In this document: positions 7,813 to 16,190 of the stretch, piece after piece
Layout of the letters: the number at the start of each line of letters is the position of its first letter
Numbering within the stretch: the stretch's first letter is position 1
Assembly (NCBI RefSeq): GCF_000169335.1
Contig: NZ_AAXW01000007.1
Coordinates: 1 to 64,000 of the forward strand
Direction: 5' to 3'
DNA: 64,000 bases
DNA from: Crocosphaera chwakensis CCY0110
Lineage (GTDB): Bacteria > Cyanobacteriota > Cyanobacteriia > Cyanobacteriales > Microcystaceae
Program-made: the position numbers and the translations under genes
Notes under the pieces: generated by a model
Databases searched by the model: none
The model's input: only the letters and a program-made list of their open reading frames with translations
What the model was told of the DNA's origin: nothing

Positions 7813-10800
7813 TTAATTAATAACTCCTTCTAATTCTTCTTCGGTTAACTCATATAAATTACGTAATTTTTCTAAGGTTTCCTCATCAGCATCCCAGAAA
7901 CCTCTTCCATTCGCTTCGATCATTCTTCCCACAATATTACGAAATGCTTCAGGATTTGCTTTGCGTAATTTTTCCGCCATTTCTGGGTCTAATGCGTAGG
8001 TTTGTGCAGCTTGATCATACACCCAATTATCTTTAAAATTCGTTGTTCCTCCCCATCCTATCAACGCTGTCATCCGTTGGGACACTTCATACGCACCTCC
8101 TGAACCCTGGTTAACCATTGCTTCGGCCCATTTCGGATTTAGTAATTTTGTACGATATTCCAACCTTAATAAGTCTTCTAATTTTCGGGGGTTGGCATCA
8201 TTAGAAAAGCTTTCAACGAAACTTGCGGTTACTTTTTTACCGCTTTGTTTTTCTGCTGCTAATTTCAAGCCTCCTGTATTGCCATAATATTCTTGAATAT
8301 CCGTTAAACCATATTCCACTGAGTCAATTTCTTGGACAATTCTTTCACTGGTTTTTAATAGTTTATTTAAAATTTCGGGTCTTGCTTGTCCTTTATCTTT
8401 GCGTCCATAACTAAAGGAATTTCTTTTTTCCCAAGTATTAGCTAATTCGTCACTAGATTCCCAGTTTCCGTCCACGACTTGATCATTTACTAAAGAACCA
8501 AAATCACCAGCAGGGTTAGAAAAGAGTCGCGCTGAAGCGTTTTCTACACCTTGCTCTTTTAATTGTAAATAATGTTTACGAATAAAGTTCTTTTGGGGGT
8601 CTTCTTCTGCTTCTGCCGCACGTTGGAATAAGTCATCCAAGAGTTCAATAATGTTGACAAAGGTATCACGGAAAATGCCTGATAAATTGGCTAAAACATC
8701 AATTCTCGGATGGTCTAATTCTTTTAATGGTTTCAACTCGTATCTGACAATACGTCCAGTCCCTTCTTTTATCGGTTCTGCTCCCACTAACTCTAATAAA
8801 ATACCTAAAGACTCACCTTTGGTTTTAATTGCGTCTAAACCCCATAATAAAACGGCAATAGTTTCAGGATAATTACCCTGTTCTTCTAGATGTTGTTGGA
8901 TAGTTTTTTTAGCGATTTCTCGGCCTCTTTCGTAAGCAGCAGGAGATGGCATTCTATAAGGGTCTAAGGCGTGTATATTTCGTCCTGTGGGTAACACACC
9001 TGTTCCATCTCTGAGTAAGTCCCCTCCCGGTGCAGGGGGTATGTATTCACCATTTAAACCTCGTAACAGATTAGTTAATTCTTCGGGGGTTTGTTTCAGT
9101 AAATCTCTAATATAAATGGCTTCTTGTATGGTTTCACTTTTACCATTAGCTGACTCTAAAATATACTGTAATTCTGGAGATTGAGAGGTAATTGCTTTTC
9201 TTTCTCTTTCACTTAATTTTTCTCCAAAGTAAGCTTCTAAATAGGAGTCTAATTGTTCTTGATTAGGAATTTCACCTAAAGTATGTAAACCAGAAGAGAA
9301 TAGTCTTTGTTCTACAATTTGTAAGTATTCGTAAACCTTGACAAAATACTCATTTAAAGCGTGTTTACTAAATAGTTTTGCATTTTCTACGGTAAACTCA
9401 ATCCCTAATTTTCTTCCTTCTTCAAACTTACAATCAGAAGCTAAACCAGAGTCAACAATTTTTTGAATAATTCCCTCTCGTAAAATTTCATTTTTGTTGG
9501 GATCTTCTCTATATTCGGCAATTAATTCTCGCAGTGCCATTAATTCTTTGTATAATCCTGCTCGTCCATAAGGGGGAACATTATGAGAGATTAAAACACC
9601 ATATCCTCGACGTTTAGCTAAGATTGATTCTGAGGGATTATTAGCAGCATAAATATATAAATTAGGGATATCTCCTAGTAGAATATCTGACCAAGAATAG
9701 CCAGTATTTCCTAATGGTGAACCTGGCAACCATTCAACCGTTCCGTGCATCCCAAAATGTACCATAGCATCGGCACAAAAATCATTTTGTAACCACTTAT
9801 AAAAGGCTGCATATTGAGGATGAGGCGTTAAATCTTTTTCAAACATTAACCGCATGGGATCACCAGAAATACCTAATGGTGGTTGCACTCCAATCCAAAT
9901 ATTTCCGAGTTGAATACCTCCAATTTGATACTCATCTCCATAGGTTTTTATGCCTGTTTCTGTTAATGATTTCCACTGCTTTTCGATACGAGTGGTTAAT
10001 AAGTAACCTAACCATTTTTCTAATTTTCTGACATTAATAGTTGTCTTTCCATTGATATCATCATTAGGTGTGATAATCGCTTCATCTGCTTCTTTTACCT
10101 CATTGATAATTATTTCACCATCTTCGGGTAATTCCCCTACAGTGTAACCCTGTTTTTCTAATTCCTGTAATAAGTTTAGTAAGCTACGGGGAACATTTAA
10201 TAAAGCGGCAGTTCCTGTTGCGCCGTAACCAGGAGGGAACCCATATAAAATAATTGCAAGTTTACGATCTTTCGTTTCAGTTTTCCGTAACTGAATCCAT
10301 TTTTTTAGTCTTCCTGTTAATCGTTTCACTCGTTCAGGAATAATATAAATATCATTACCCACTAAACCCCCTAATGGTACAGTGTCAATCGCACCATCCA
10401 ACTCAGGAAGAGAATATAAGACTACACTTTGTAATCCTCCTATACCTTGTCTTGTCCAAGAATAAATATCTTGAATTAAAAGAGGTGCAGCAACAATATA
10501 AGGTATATTTTTAGCGGTTAAAATGCGTTTTGCTACTTCAACTTGTCGCCCTGCTTCCATCGAACCCGCAGGACCCCCAACCAAAGGAAACCCGATGGTA
10601 GAGACAATAGCATCCACTTCAATGGCATCTTTTGATAAAGACCGAATTTCTATATTACCTACATTTCGTTGTTGGGTTTCATAAGTAGTAGTTAACCAAT
10701 CTCTGACAATGACATGACCTTCAACACCGTTGATAAAAATGGGAACAGGGGTTAATCCTTGTTGTTCAAAAGAATAAATTAATTGGGGAATATAGGGCTG

Positions 10801-11535
10801 TTTGGTAATAACGTGTTTACGGTATAGAAGAATGGCAACCAGAGGATTATCTAAAAATTTATGTTGTTGATACCAGTTTAAATAGTCTCTAGGCGAGGTA
10901 AAGTAACCGTCATACTTAGGATGCAGTAAACCCATATTTGGAGTTTCAATGGGTTCGGGAATTTCTCCTACTTCAATGTCTAAATATTTTTCTGCTATTG
11001 TCCAACACATCGAGGCAAAGTTTTCCGTTCCTCCTGCATTCCAATATCCATAGATAATTAACCAGTTGCGTAAATCTTGAACTTTTTTTGCTGGAATAAA
11101 CTTTAATAACTTTGGTCCTGTTTTCAAGAAACTTAAATAACCAGCAAGTTTATCTTCTTCCCTACCACTGGAGAATTTACTTAAAATAAATTTAATAGGT
11201 TTAGGCATTCCTTTGGGTTTTTCCCCAATGACAAATTTTCCTAAGCGAGTCAAACTCATTAATTCTAAAGCTGACTCGAAAACTAACCGAATAGGAATAT
11301 TTTGTACTCTTTCTTTTAACCAAATTACTTGGTCATAATCAAAGATTAAACTAGCAAAAAATACATCTGCATCCTTCAGGGCATTCTCAATAATTTCTGG
11401 TTCTTGCGAAAGACTGCGATCGCTAAATATCTCTATTTCTAACTCCCGACAACGGGACTGAGCTAACTGTGCTGCTTGTCGGTATAAGTCAAGATTAAAT
11501 GATTCAAATCCAGTAATGACGACGATGCGTGGCAT
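7813..11535 (-). CDS. chlH: Magnesium chelatase subunit H (BchH/ChlH family), short type
   Basis: A 1,240-residue CobN/BchH family protein. The N-terminal part opens RIVVITGFESFNLDLYRQAA. The porphyrin-binding body contains HFGMHGTVEWLPGSPLGNTG and PTGRNIHALDPYRMPSPAA. The C-terminus (GWGGTTNFKDNWVYDQAAQT, then GRGFWDADEETL) is the ChlH signature. It binds protoporphyrin IX and, with ChlI/ChlD, inserts Mg2+ at the first committed step of chlorophyll synthesis. The main cyanobacterial ChlH is about 1,330 residues with a different N-terminus, so this looks like the shorter BchH-like paralogue. Cobaltochelatase CobN is the alternative; no cobalamin genes are nearby. BchI/D are not in the window. 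Confidence 0.85.
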   Translation of the reverse strand: MPRIVVITGFESFNLDLYRQAAQLAQSRCRELEIEIFSDRSLSQEPEIIENALKDADVFFASLIFDYDQVIWLKERVQNIPIRLVFESALELMSLTRLGKFVIGEKPKGMPKPIKFILSKFSSGREEDKLAGYLSFLKTGPKLLKFIPAKKVQDLRNWLIIYGYWNAGGTENFASMCWTIAEKYLDIEVGEIPEPIETPNMGLLHPKYDGYFTSPRDYLNWYQQHKFLDNPLVAILLYRKHVITKQPYIPQLIYSFEQQGLTPVPIFINGVEGHVIVRDWLTTTYETQQRNVGNIEIRSLSKDAIEVDAIVSTIGFPLVGGPAGSMEAGRQVEVAKRILTAKNIPYIVAAPLLIQDIYSWTRQGIGGLQSVVLYSLPELDGAIDTVPLGGLVGNDIYIIPERVKRLTGRLKKWIQLRKTETKDRKLAIILYGFPPGYGATGTAALLNVPRSLLNLLQELEKQGYTVGELPEDGEIIINEVKEADEAIITPNDDINGKTTINVRKLEKWLGYLLTTRIEKQWKSLTETGIKTYGDEYQIGGIQLGNIWIGVQPPLGISGDPMRLMFEKDLTPHPQYAAFYKWLQNDFCADAMVHFGMHGTVEWLPGSPLGNTGYSWSDILLGDIPNLYIYAANNPSESILAKRRGYGVLISHNVPPYGRAGLYKELMALRELIAEYREDPNKNEILREGIIQKIVDSGLASDCKFEEGRKLGIEFTVENAKLFSKHALNEYFVKVYEYLQIVEQRLFSSGLHTLGEIPNQEQLDSYLEAYFGEKLSERERKAITSQSPELQYILESANGKSETIQEAIYIRDLLKQTPEELTNLLRGLNGEYIPPAPGGDLLRDGTGVLPTGRNIHALDPYRMPSPAAYERGREIAKKTIQQHLEEQGNYPETIAVLLWGLDAIKTKGESLGILLELVGAEPIKEGTGRIVRYELKPLKELDHPRIDVLANLSGIFRDTFVNIIELLDDLFQRAAEAEEDPQKNFIRKHYLQLKEQGVENASARLFSNPAGDFGSLVNDQVVDGNWESSDELANTWEKRNSFSYGRKDKGQARPEILNKLLKTSERIVQEIDSVEYGLTDIQEYYGNTGGLKLAAEKQSGKKVTASFVESFSNDANPRKLEDLLRLEYRTKLLNPKWAEAMVNQGSGGAYEVSQRMTALIGWGGTTNFKDNWVYDQAAQTYALDPEMAEKLRKANPEAFRNIVGRMIEANGRGFWDADEETLEKLRNLYELTEEELEGVIN

Positions 11536-11636
11536 ATCCCTAACCCGTAAAGTTTTGTAACAGCCTTACTTTTATTATAGGTCGGAGTTGATGAGATCGC
11601 CTCTAATACCATCAATAAACAATCACTCTTTGATAA

Positions 11637-11948
11637 TTAGTGTGAGGTTTCAGTCTTACTTACTTGGTGGGCTACATAGGTTCGCAGCACGTCATTAATT
11701 AAGGTTTGATAACCTCTTATTTTAGGGTTGTTTTTGGCGGTATTGCGAAACCATTCTAGAGTCTCGGTATCAACTCGGATTGATATAGCTTCTGTTGCTG
11801 GTTTTCGTTTTACTAACTTCGCATTCTTAAAAAATTCTTCATCAAGCTCAGGAATATCCGAATAGTCTATGTCCTCATCTGACATATTGACTAACTTACT
11901 ATGTCTTTCTTCGGGTGACATATCAAGTCTAAATTGATTGTTGCTCAT
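11637..11948 (-). CDS. brnA: BrnA-type antitoxin
   Basis: A 103-residue protein with an acidic N-terminus (MSDEDIDYSDIPELDEEFF). A C-terminal ribbon-helix-helix-like DNA-binding part (ISIRVDTETLEWFRNTA, then GYQTLINDVLRTYV) is the classic BrnA layout. It neutralises the BrnT toxin encoded just upstream, and the complex normally represses the shared promoter. The genes overlap by 20 bases, with the toxin first, as is usual for brnTA. Confidence 0.9.
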   Translation of the reverse strand: MSNNQFRLDMSPEERHSKLVNMSDEDIDYSDIPELDEEFFKNAKLVKRKPATEAISIRVDTETLEWFRNTAKNNPKIRGYQTLINDVLRTYVAHQVSKTETSH

Positions 11949-12219
11949 AGAGTCTTCTCTCCTTTCTACTTGCTCGTCGTGCAGATATGATTCTGGTTAC
12001 TCTGTTTCTGTCTGTATGGACTACTAAAACCACAATAACTGGTTGCTTAGGCAGGAATAGTTGACCAATTGATAGTTCTCTTGTTTCTTCATAGTTAAAG
12101 CGATCATCTATATAAGTTAGTAGATTTGGGTCGTTAAATATCTCCAAAGCTTCTTGAAACGAAATACCATGCTTAATTATGTTGGTTTGATTTTTTTGTT
12201 CATCCCACTCAAATTCCAT
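11929..12219 (-). CDS. brnT: BrnT-type toxin
   Basis: A 96-residue RelE-fold ribonuclease toxin. It begins with the BrnT signature FEWDEQKNQTNIIKHGISFQ and ends RIISARRASRKERRLYE, where the conserved Arg and Ser residues of the active site lie. It is expected to cleave RNA and arrest growth when BrnA is lost. It is the first gene of a two-gene operon with the antitoxin overlapping its 3' end. Confidence 0.92.
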   Translation of the reverse strand: MEFEWDEQKNQTNIIKHGISFQEALEIFNDPNLLTYIDDRFNYEETRELSIGQLFLPKQPVIVVLVVHTDRNRVTRIISARRASRKERRLYEQQSI

Positions 12220-12236
12220 ACTTTGAATATACCTTT

Positions 12237-12446
12237 TTATATATACAAAATCAAGAACACTTGGGGTGAACAGAAGTTATTCTCATTGTTACTAAGAATT
12301 TCTGACAATGCCTTTTGATTAGCTGATTGTTGTGAACCTTCTATTGCCTTGCGATACCATAATTCTGCATCTTGAATCCTTCCTCGATCTTCATAGAGAT
12401 GTGCCAGTTTTTCCCAACTCTTTGCCACGTCTTCAATATTGCCCAA
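12237..12446 (-). pseudogene. Truncated TPR protein relic
   Basis: A short frame encodes about one and a half tetratricopeptide repeats (SWEKLAHLYEDRGRIQDAEL, then WYRKAIE) followed by unrelated residues. Sequence upstream of the TTG is still repeat-like (PETCYRKSAEIQVNLGN) until a TAA. It has neither a proper start nor a proper end, so I read it as the remnant of a longer TPR protein. The product, if made, is of no evident use. Confidence 0.55.
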
Positions 12447-12576
12447 ATTGACTTGAATTTCTGCGCTTTTGCGATAACAGGTTTCTGGTTGTTATTTTAC
12501 AATAAAAGCCGAACGTCTCCGTAATCTCTATAGCGTTACACATTATGATGAGGATATTTATAAAATTGTAAAACTT

Positions 12577-12604
12577 CGTAGGGTGGGCATTGCCCATCTT
12601 ACAG
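12577..12604. repeat. Palindromic GTAGGGTGGGCA repeat
   Basis: CGTAGGGTGGGCATTGCCCA followed by TCTTACAG is an interrupted palindrome nearly identical to the copy at 42710-42734. A longer-looped version of the same arms is at 41821-41880. These are dispersed intergenic hairpins of the kind common in cyanobacterial chromosomes. Confidence 0.75.
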
Positions 12605-12632
12605 TAATGTTTTTAGTAAATTATTCAACAAG

Positions 12633-12665
12633 AAAAAACGGCAGAAGGACGAAACTTCTACCGTT
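12633..12665 (-). terminator. Rho-independent terminator of clpC
   Basis: Read on the minus strand, the arms AACGGTAGAAG and CTTCTGCCGTT enclose a 7-base loop and are followed directly by TTTTCTTG. The hairpin begins 25 bases after the clpC stop, the expected place. Confidence 0.85.
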
Positions 12666-12689
12666 GCTTGAGGGTTAAATCTTAAATGG

Positions 12690-15158
12690 TTACGAGTCAG
12701 TCGCTTTAGCTAAAACGGGTTGGGTATCACCCGAAACAACTTTAACTTTGCCATCTTCGCCGATATCAACCACAGCGATATCACCTTCGCCAACTCGTCC
12801 GGAGAGAATCTCCTCAGCAAGAACATCTTCTAAGAGACGCATAATGGCACGACGTAAGGGTCTTGCACCGTAAGCAGGGTTATACCCTTCTTCTACCAAC
12901 CGTTCCTTAAACTTGTCGGTAACTTGTAGAGTAATCTCTTTCTCAGTTAACCGTGCAAACACTTCCTTGAGAAGAATTTCGGAAATTTCCTTGACCTCTT
13001 CTTTGTTCAACTGACGGAAGACGATAATCTCATCTAAGCGGTTGAGAAATTCAGGTCTGAAGTATTGCTTTAATTCTTCGTTAACGAGGTTACGAATACG
13101 GTTGTACTGTGCTTCATTTTGGTCGTCTTCAAACTCAAATCCGAGGCCACCGCCACCTTTTTCAATGACCTTAGAACCGATATTAGAGGTCATGATTAAT
13201 AAGGTGTTCTTAAAGTCCACTGTACGCCCTTTAGCGTCCGTTAAACGACCATCTTCTAAGATTTGTAGAAGCATATTGAAGACATCGGGGTGTGCTTTTT
13301 CAATTTCATCGAATAGCACAACGGTATAAGGACGACGACGAACCGCCTCGGTTAGTTGTCCCCCTTCGTTATATCCCACATATCCTGGAGGAGAACCGAT
13401 TAACTTAGAAACCGTATGGCGTTCCATGTATTCGGACATATCCAGACGAATCATAGCGTCTTCTGACCCGAAGAAATAAGTCGCTAAGGCTTTAGTTAAC
13501 TCGGTTTTACCGACACCAGTAGGTCCAGAGAAGACAAAACTAGCAATGGGACGGTTGGGGTTCTTTAACCCAACTCTTGCCCGACGAATGGCACGAGAAA
13601 CCGCTTTAACGGCATCTTCTTGACCGATCAAACGTTGATGTAAGGTGTCTTCCATGTGGAGAAGTTTTTCAGATTCGGTTTCCGTTAACTTGTTCACAGG
13701 AACCCCAGTCCAAGAAGCCACAATGTGAGCGATTTCTTCAGCATCCACAAAGGGTTCGTCGTTTTCTCCTTCTCCTTTCTTAGCAGAGGAAATAGAACGA
13801 ATTTGCTCTTTAATATCCATTTCTTGATCCCGCAATTCTCCAGCGCGATCAAAGTCTTGGGAGCGAACCGCGTCGTCTTTTTGCTTCAAGATAGTCCGTA
13901 GTTCTTTGTCTAATTCCTTGGCCGCAGGAGGCAGTTGAGAATTGATTAACCGTACCCGTGAACCAGCTTCGTCAATTAAGTCAATGGCCTTATCGGGGAG
14001 ATAACGGTCAGAAATGTAACGATCTGACAGTTTGGCTGCTGCTTCTAACGCTTCATCTAAGATTTTTAGCTTATGATGCTGCTCATAGCGTTCTCTGAGT
14101 CCGTAGAGAATTTCAATGGTTTCATCTACAGAGGGTTCTCCTACCATCACAGGTTGGAAACGACGTTCTAAGGCTGCATCCCGTTCGATGTGTTTACGGT
14201 ATTCATCGAGGGTGGTTGCCCCAATACATTGTAATTCACCCCGCGCTAACGCTGGTTTGAGAATATTAGCAGCGTCGATCGCCCCTTCTGCTGCACCAGC
14301 ACCAATAAGGGTATGAACTTCGTCGATCACTAGAATCACGTTTCCAGCTTGACGAATTTCGTCCATAATTTTCTTGAGTCGTTCTTCAAATTCCCCACGG
14401 TACTTGGTTCCAGCGACTAATAAACCAATATCGAGGGTGACAACTCGTTTTTCTTCGAGAATATCAGGGATATCCTTGTTAGCAATGCGTTGTGCCAAAC
14501 CTTCTGCGATCGCTGTTTTACCGACACCAGGTTCTCCGATGAGAACGGGATTGTTTTTGGTACGACGACCGAGAATTTGGATCACCCGTTCAATTTCTTT
14601 TTGTCGTCCGACAACGGGATCAAGTTGCCCATCAGCGGCCAACTGGGTTAAATTGGAACCAAATTCGTCTAAAGTAGGAGTTTTGGTTCTGCCTGGTGTA
14701 CCACCGCCGGCGGCTACCTCTGCGGTTTCCCCTAATTGGCGAATGACCTGGGTTCTGACTTTAGAGAGGTCAACACCAAGGTTTTCGAGAACCCTGGCTG
14801 CCACGCCTTCCCCTTCTCTAATTAAACCTAGAAGAAGGTGTTCTGTCCCGATGTAGTTGTGTCCTAATTGTCTAGCTTCCTCTAAGGAGAGTTCTAGAAC
14901 TCGTTTTGCTCTTGGGGTAAAAGGAATTTCAACGGCGACAAACCCAGAGCCTCGGCCAATGATTTTCTCAACTTCAATACGAGCATCTTTTAAGTTAACC
15001 CCCATTGATTTGAGAACTTTGGCAGCGACTCCGGTTCCTTCACCGATGAGGCCAAGAAGAATTTGTTCGGTCCCCACAAAGTTGTGGCCGAGTCGGCGTG
15101 CTTCTTCTTGCGCCAGCATTATTACCTTAATAGCTTTTTCTGTAAAGCGTTCAAACAT
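12690..15158 (-). CDS. clpC: ATP-dependent Clp protease ATP-binding subunit ClpC
   Basis: A full-length (822 aa) Hsp100 unfoldase. In order: two Clp N-terminal repeats (about 1-145), the first AAA+ module (GEPGVGKTAIAEG), a middle coiled segment with the UVR motif (DDAVRSQDFDRAGELRDQE), a second AAA+ module (SGPTGVGKTELTKAL) and a C-terminal D2-small domain. The LGFEFED loop matches the ClpP-docking region. It feeds proteins to the Clp peptidase and is normally essential in cyanobacteria. It is transcribed alone and ends at a clear terminator. A second, shorter clpC is at 42827. Confidence 0.97.
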   Translation of the reverse strand: MFERFTEKAIKVIMLAQEEARRLGHNFVGTEQILLGLIGEGTGVAAKVLKSMGVNLKDARIEVEKIIGRGSGFVAVEIPFTPRAKRVLELSLEEARQLGHNYIGTEHLLLGLIREGEGVAARVLENLGVDLSKVRTQVIRQLGETAEVAAGGGTPGRTKTPTLDEFGSNLTQLAADGQLDPVVGRQKEIERVIQILGRRTKNNPVLIGEPGVGKTAIAEGLAQRIANKDIPDILEEKRVVTLDIGLLVAGTKYRGEFEERLKKIMDEIRQAGNVILVIDEVHTLIGAGAAEGAIDAANILKPALARGELQCIGATTLDEYRKHIERDAALERRFQPVMVGEPSVDETIEILYGLRERYEQHHKLKILDEALEAAAKLSDRYISDRYLPDKAIDLIDEAGSRVRLINSQLPPAAKELDKELRTILKQKDDAVRSQDFDRAGELRDQEMDIKEQIRSISSAKKGEGENDEPFVDAEEIAHIVASWTGVPVNKLTETESEKLLHMEDTLHQRLIGQEDAVKAVSRAIRRARVGLKNPNRPIASFVFSGPTGVGKTELTKALATYFFGSEDAMIRLDMSEYMERHTVSKLIGSPPGYVGYNEGGQLTEAVRRRPYTVVLFDEIEKAHPDVFNMLLQILEDGRLTDAKGRTVDFKNTLLIMTSNIGSKVIEKGGGGLGFEFEDDQNEAQYNRIRNLVNEELKQYFRPEFLNRLDEIIVFRQLNKEEVKEISEILLKEVFARLTEKEITLQVTDKFKERLVEEGYNPAYGARPLRRAIMRLLEDVLAEEILSGRVGEGDIAVVDIGEDGKVKVVSGDTQPVLAKATDS

Positions 15159-15329
15159 ATCTTTATTAATCCATCACCTGCTGCTTGCCCTTGTAAGCTG
15201 ATTTTAACACAGCTTTTTTGTAGTTATTATTAATGTAGGATTTTGTAGCATTAACTACGGTTTGTCGTTTTTTTGTTGAATTTGCGTGTCTTTGTTCCTC
15301 CATTAATAATATTCTAGGGTCAATTGTTT

Positions 15330-15971
15330 TTATGATTTTGACACAGAATTTTTGATTTGTTCGCCTAAATCATTAAGATTATCTAAATTTAACCGATAAC
15401 TTAAGGGATGAGCAATGAGGCGAGCCGTACTTTGGAATAGGGTATCCACCTCCACTAGGCCATTTTCTTTGAGGGTGCGGCCTGTGGAGACTAAATCGAC
15501 GATTGCTTCTGACATTCCGGTAATAGGTCCGAGTTCAACCGAACCATATAGGGGGATAATCTCTACCGGTAAATCTAGCTGTTGAAAATAAGTTTTAGCA
15601 CAGTTTACAAATTTTGAGGCAACTTTGCCATTGGGTGGTAATTCTGTGGGGGTTTGGTAAGGACTGGTTTTGGGAACAGCCACGGACATCCTGCAACCCC
15701 CAAAGTTTAAGTCGGCAAGATGGGCAACGTCTGGGGTTTTTTCTAATAGTAAATCATAGCCAACTATGCCTAGTTGTGCTTGTCCATATTCGACGTAAAC
15801 AGGCACATCTGTTGCTCTAACTAATAAACCTTTGGCGGTATTGGTAGGATCAGTAATTTGCAATTGACGGTTTTTGGAGTCTAAGAAGGCAGTAAAATCT
15901 AATCCAAGGCGCTTAAAGAGTTCAATGGAATCTGATAATAATGCCCCTTTGGGTAGTGCAATAGTAATCAT
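15330..15971 (-). CDS. hisG: ATP phosphoribosyltransferase, short form
   Basis: A 213-residue HisG of the short type. It opens ITIALPKGALLSDSIELFKR and carries the PRPP-binding signature around GMSEAIVDLVSTGRTLKEN. It catalyses the first step of histidine synthesis, from ATP and PRPP to phosphoribosyl-ATP. The short form lacks the C-terminal regulatory domain and needs HisZ as partner; hisZ is not in the window. It appears monocistronic. Confidence 0.96.
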   Translation of the reverse strand: MITIALPKGALLSDSIELFKRLGLDFTAFLDSKNRQLQITDPTNTAKGLLVRATDVPVYVEYGQAQLGIVGYDLLLEKTPDVAHLADLNFGGCRMSVAVPKTSPYQTPTELPPNGKVASKFVNCAKTYFQQLDLPVEIIPLYGSVELGPITGMSEAIVDLVSTGRTLKENGLVEVDTLFQSTARLIAHPLSYRLNLDNLNDLGEQIKNSVSKS

Positions 15972-16190
15972 TATTGATAGTTTCTAGGAATATCTTTTAT
16001 TTTATATAGCGTTTCTCAATGAGTTGTGAACAAAAAAAGCTCTGCTTAGGTAAAAGCAAAAGAGTAACTTCAAAAAGAAACAAACTAATGATAACAGATT
16101 AATCCTCCTGATTTTAAAAACTACAATGCTTTTTCACAGTTCAGTTAGACTGGCTATAGTCGTTTCCGTTCATAAAGTAGAATTTCTGAA

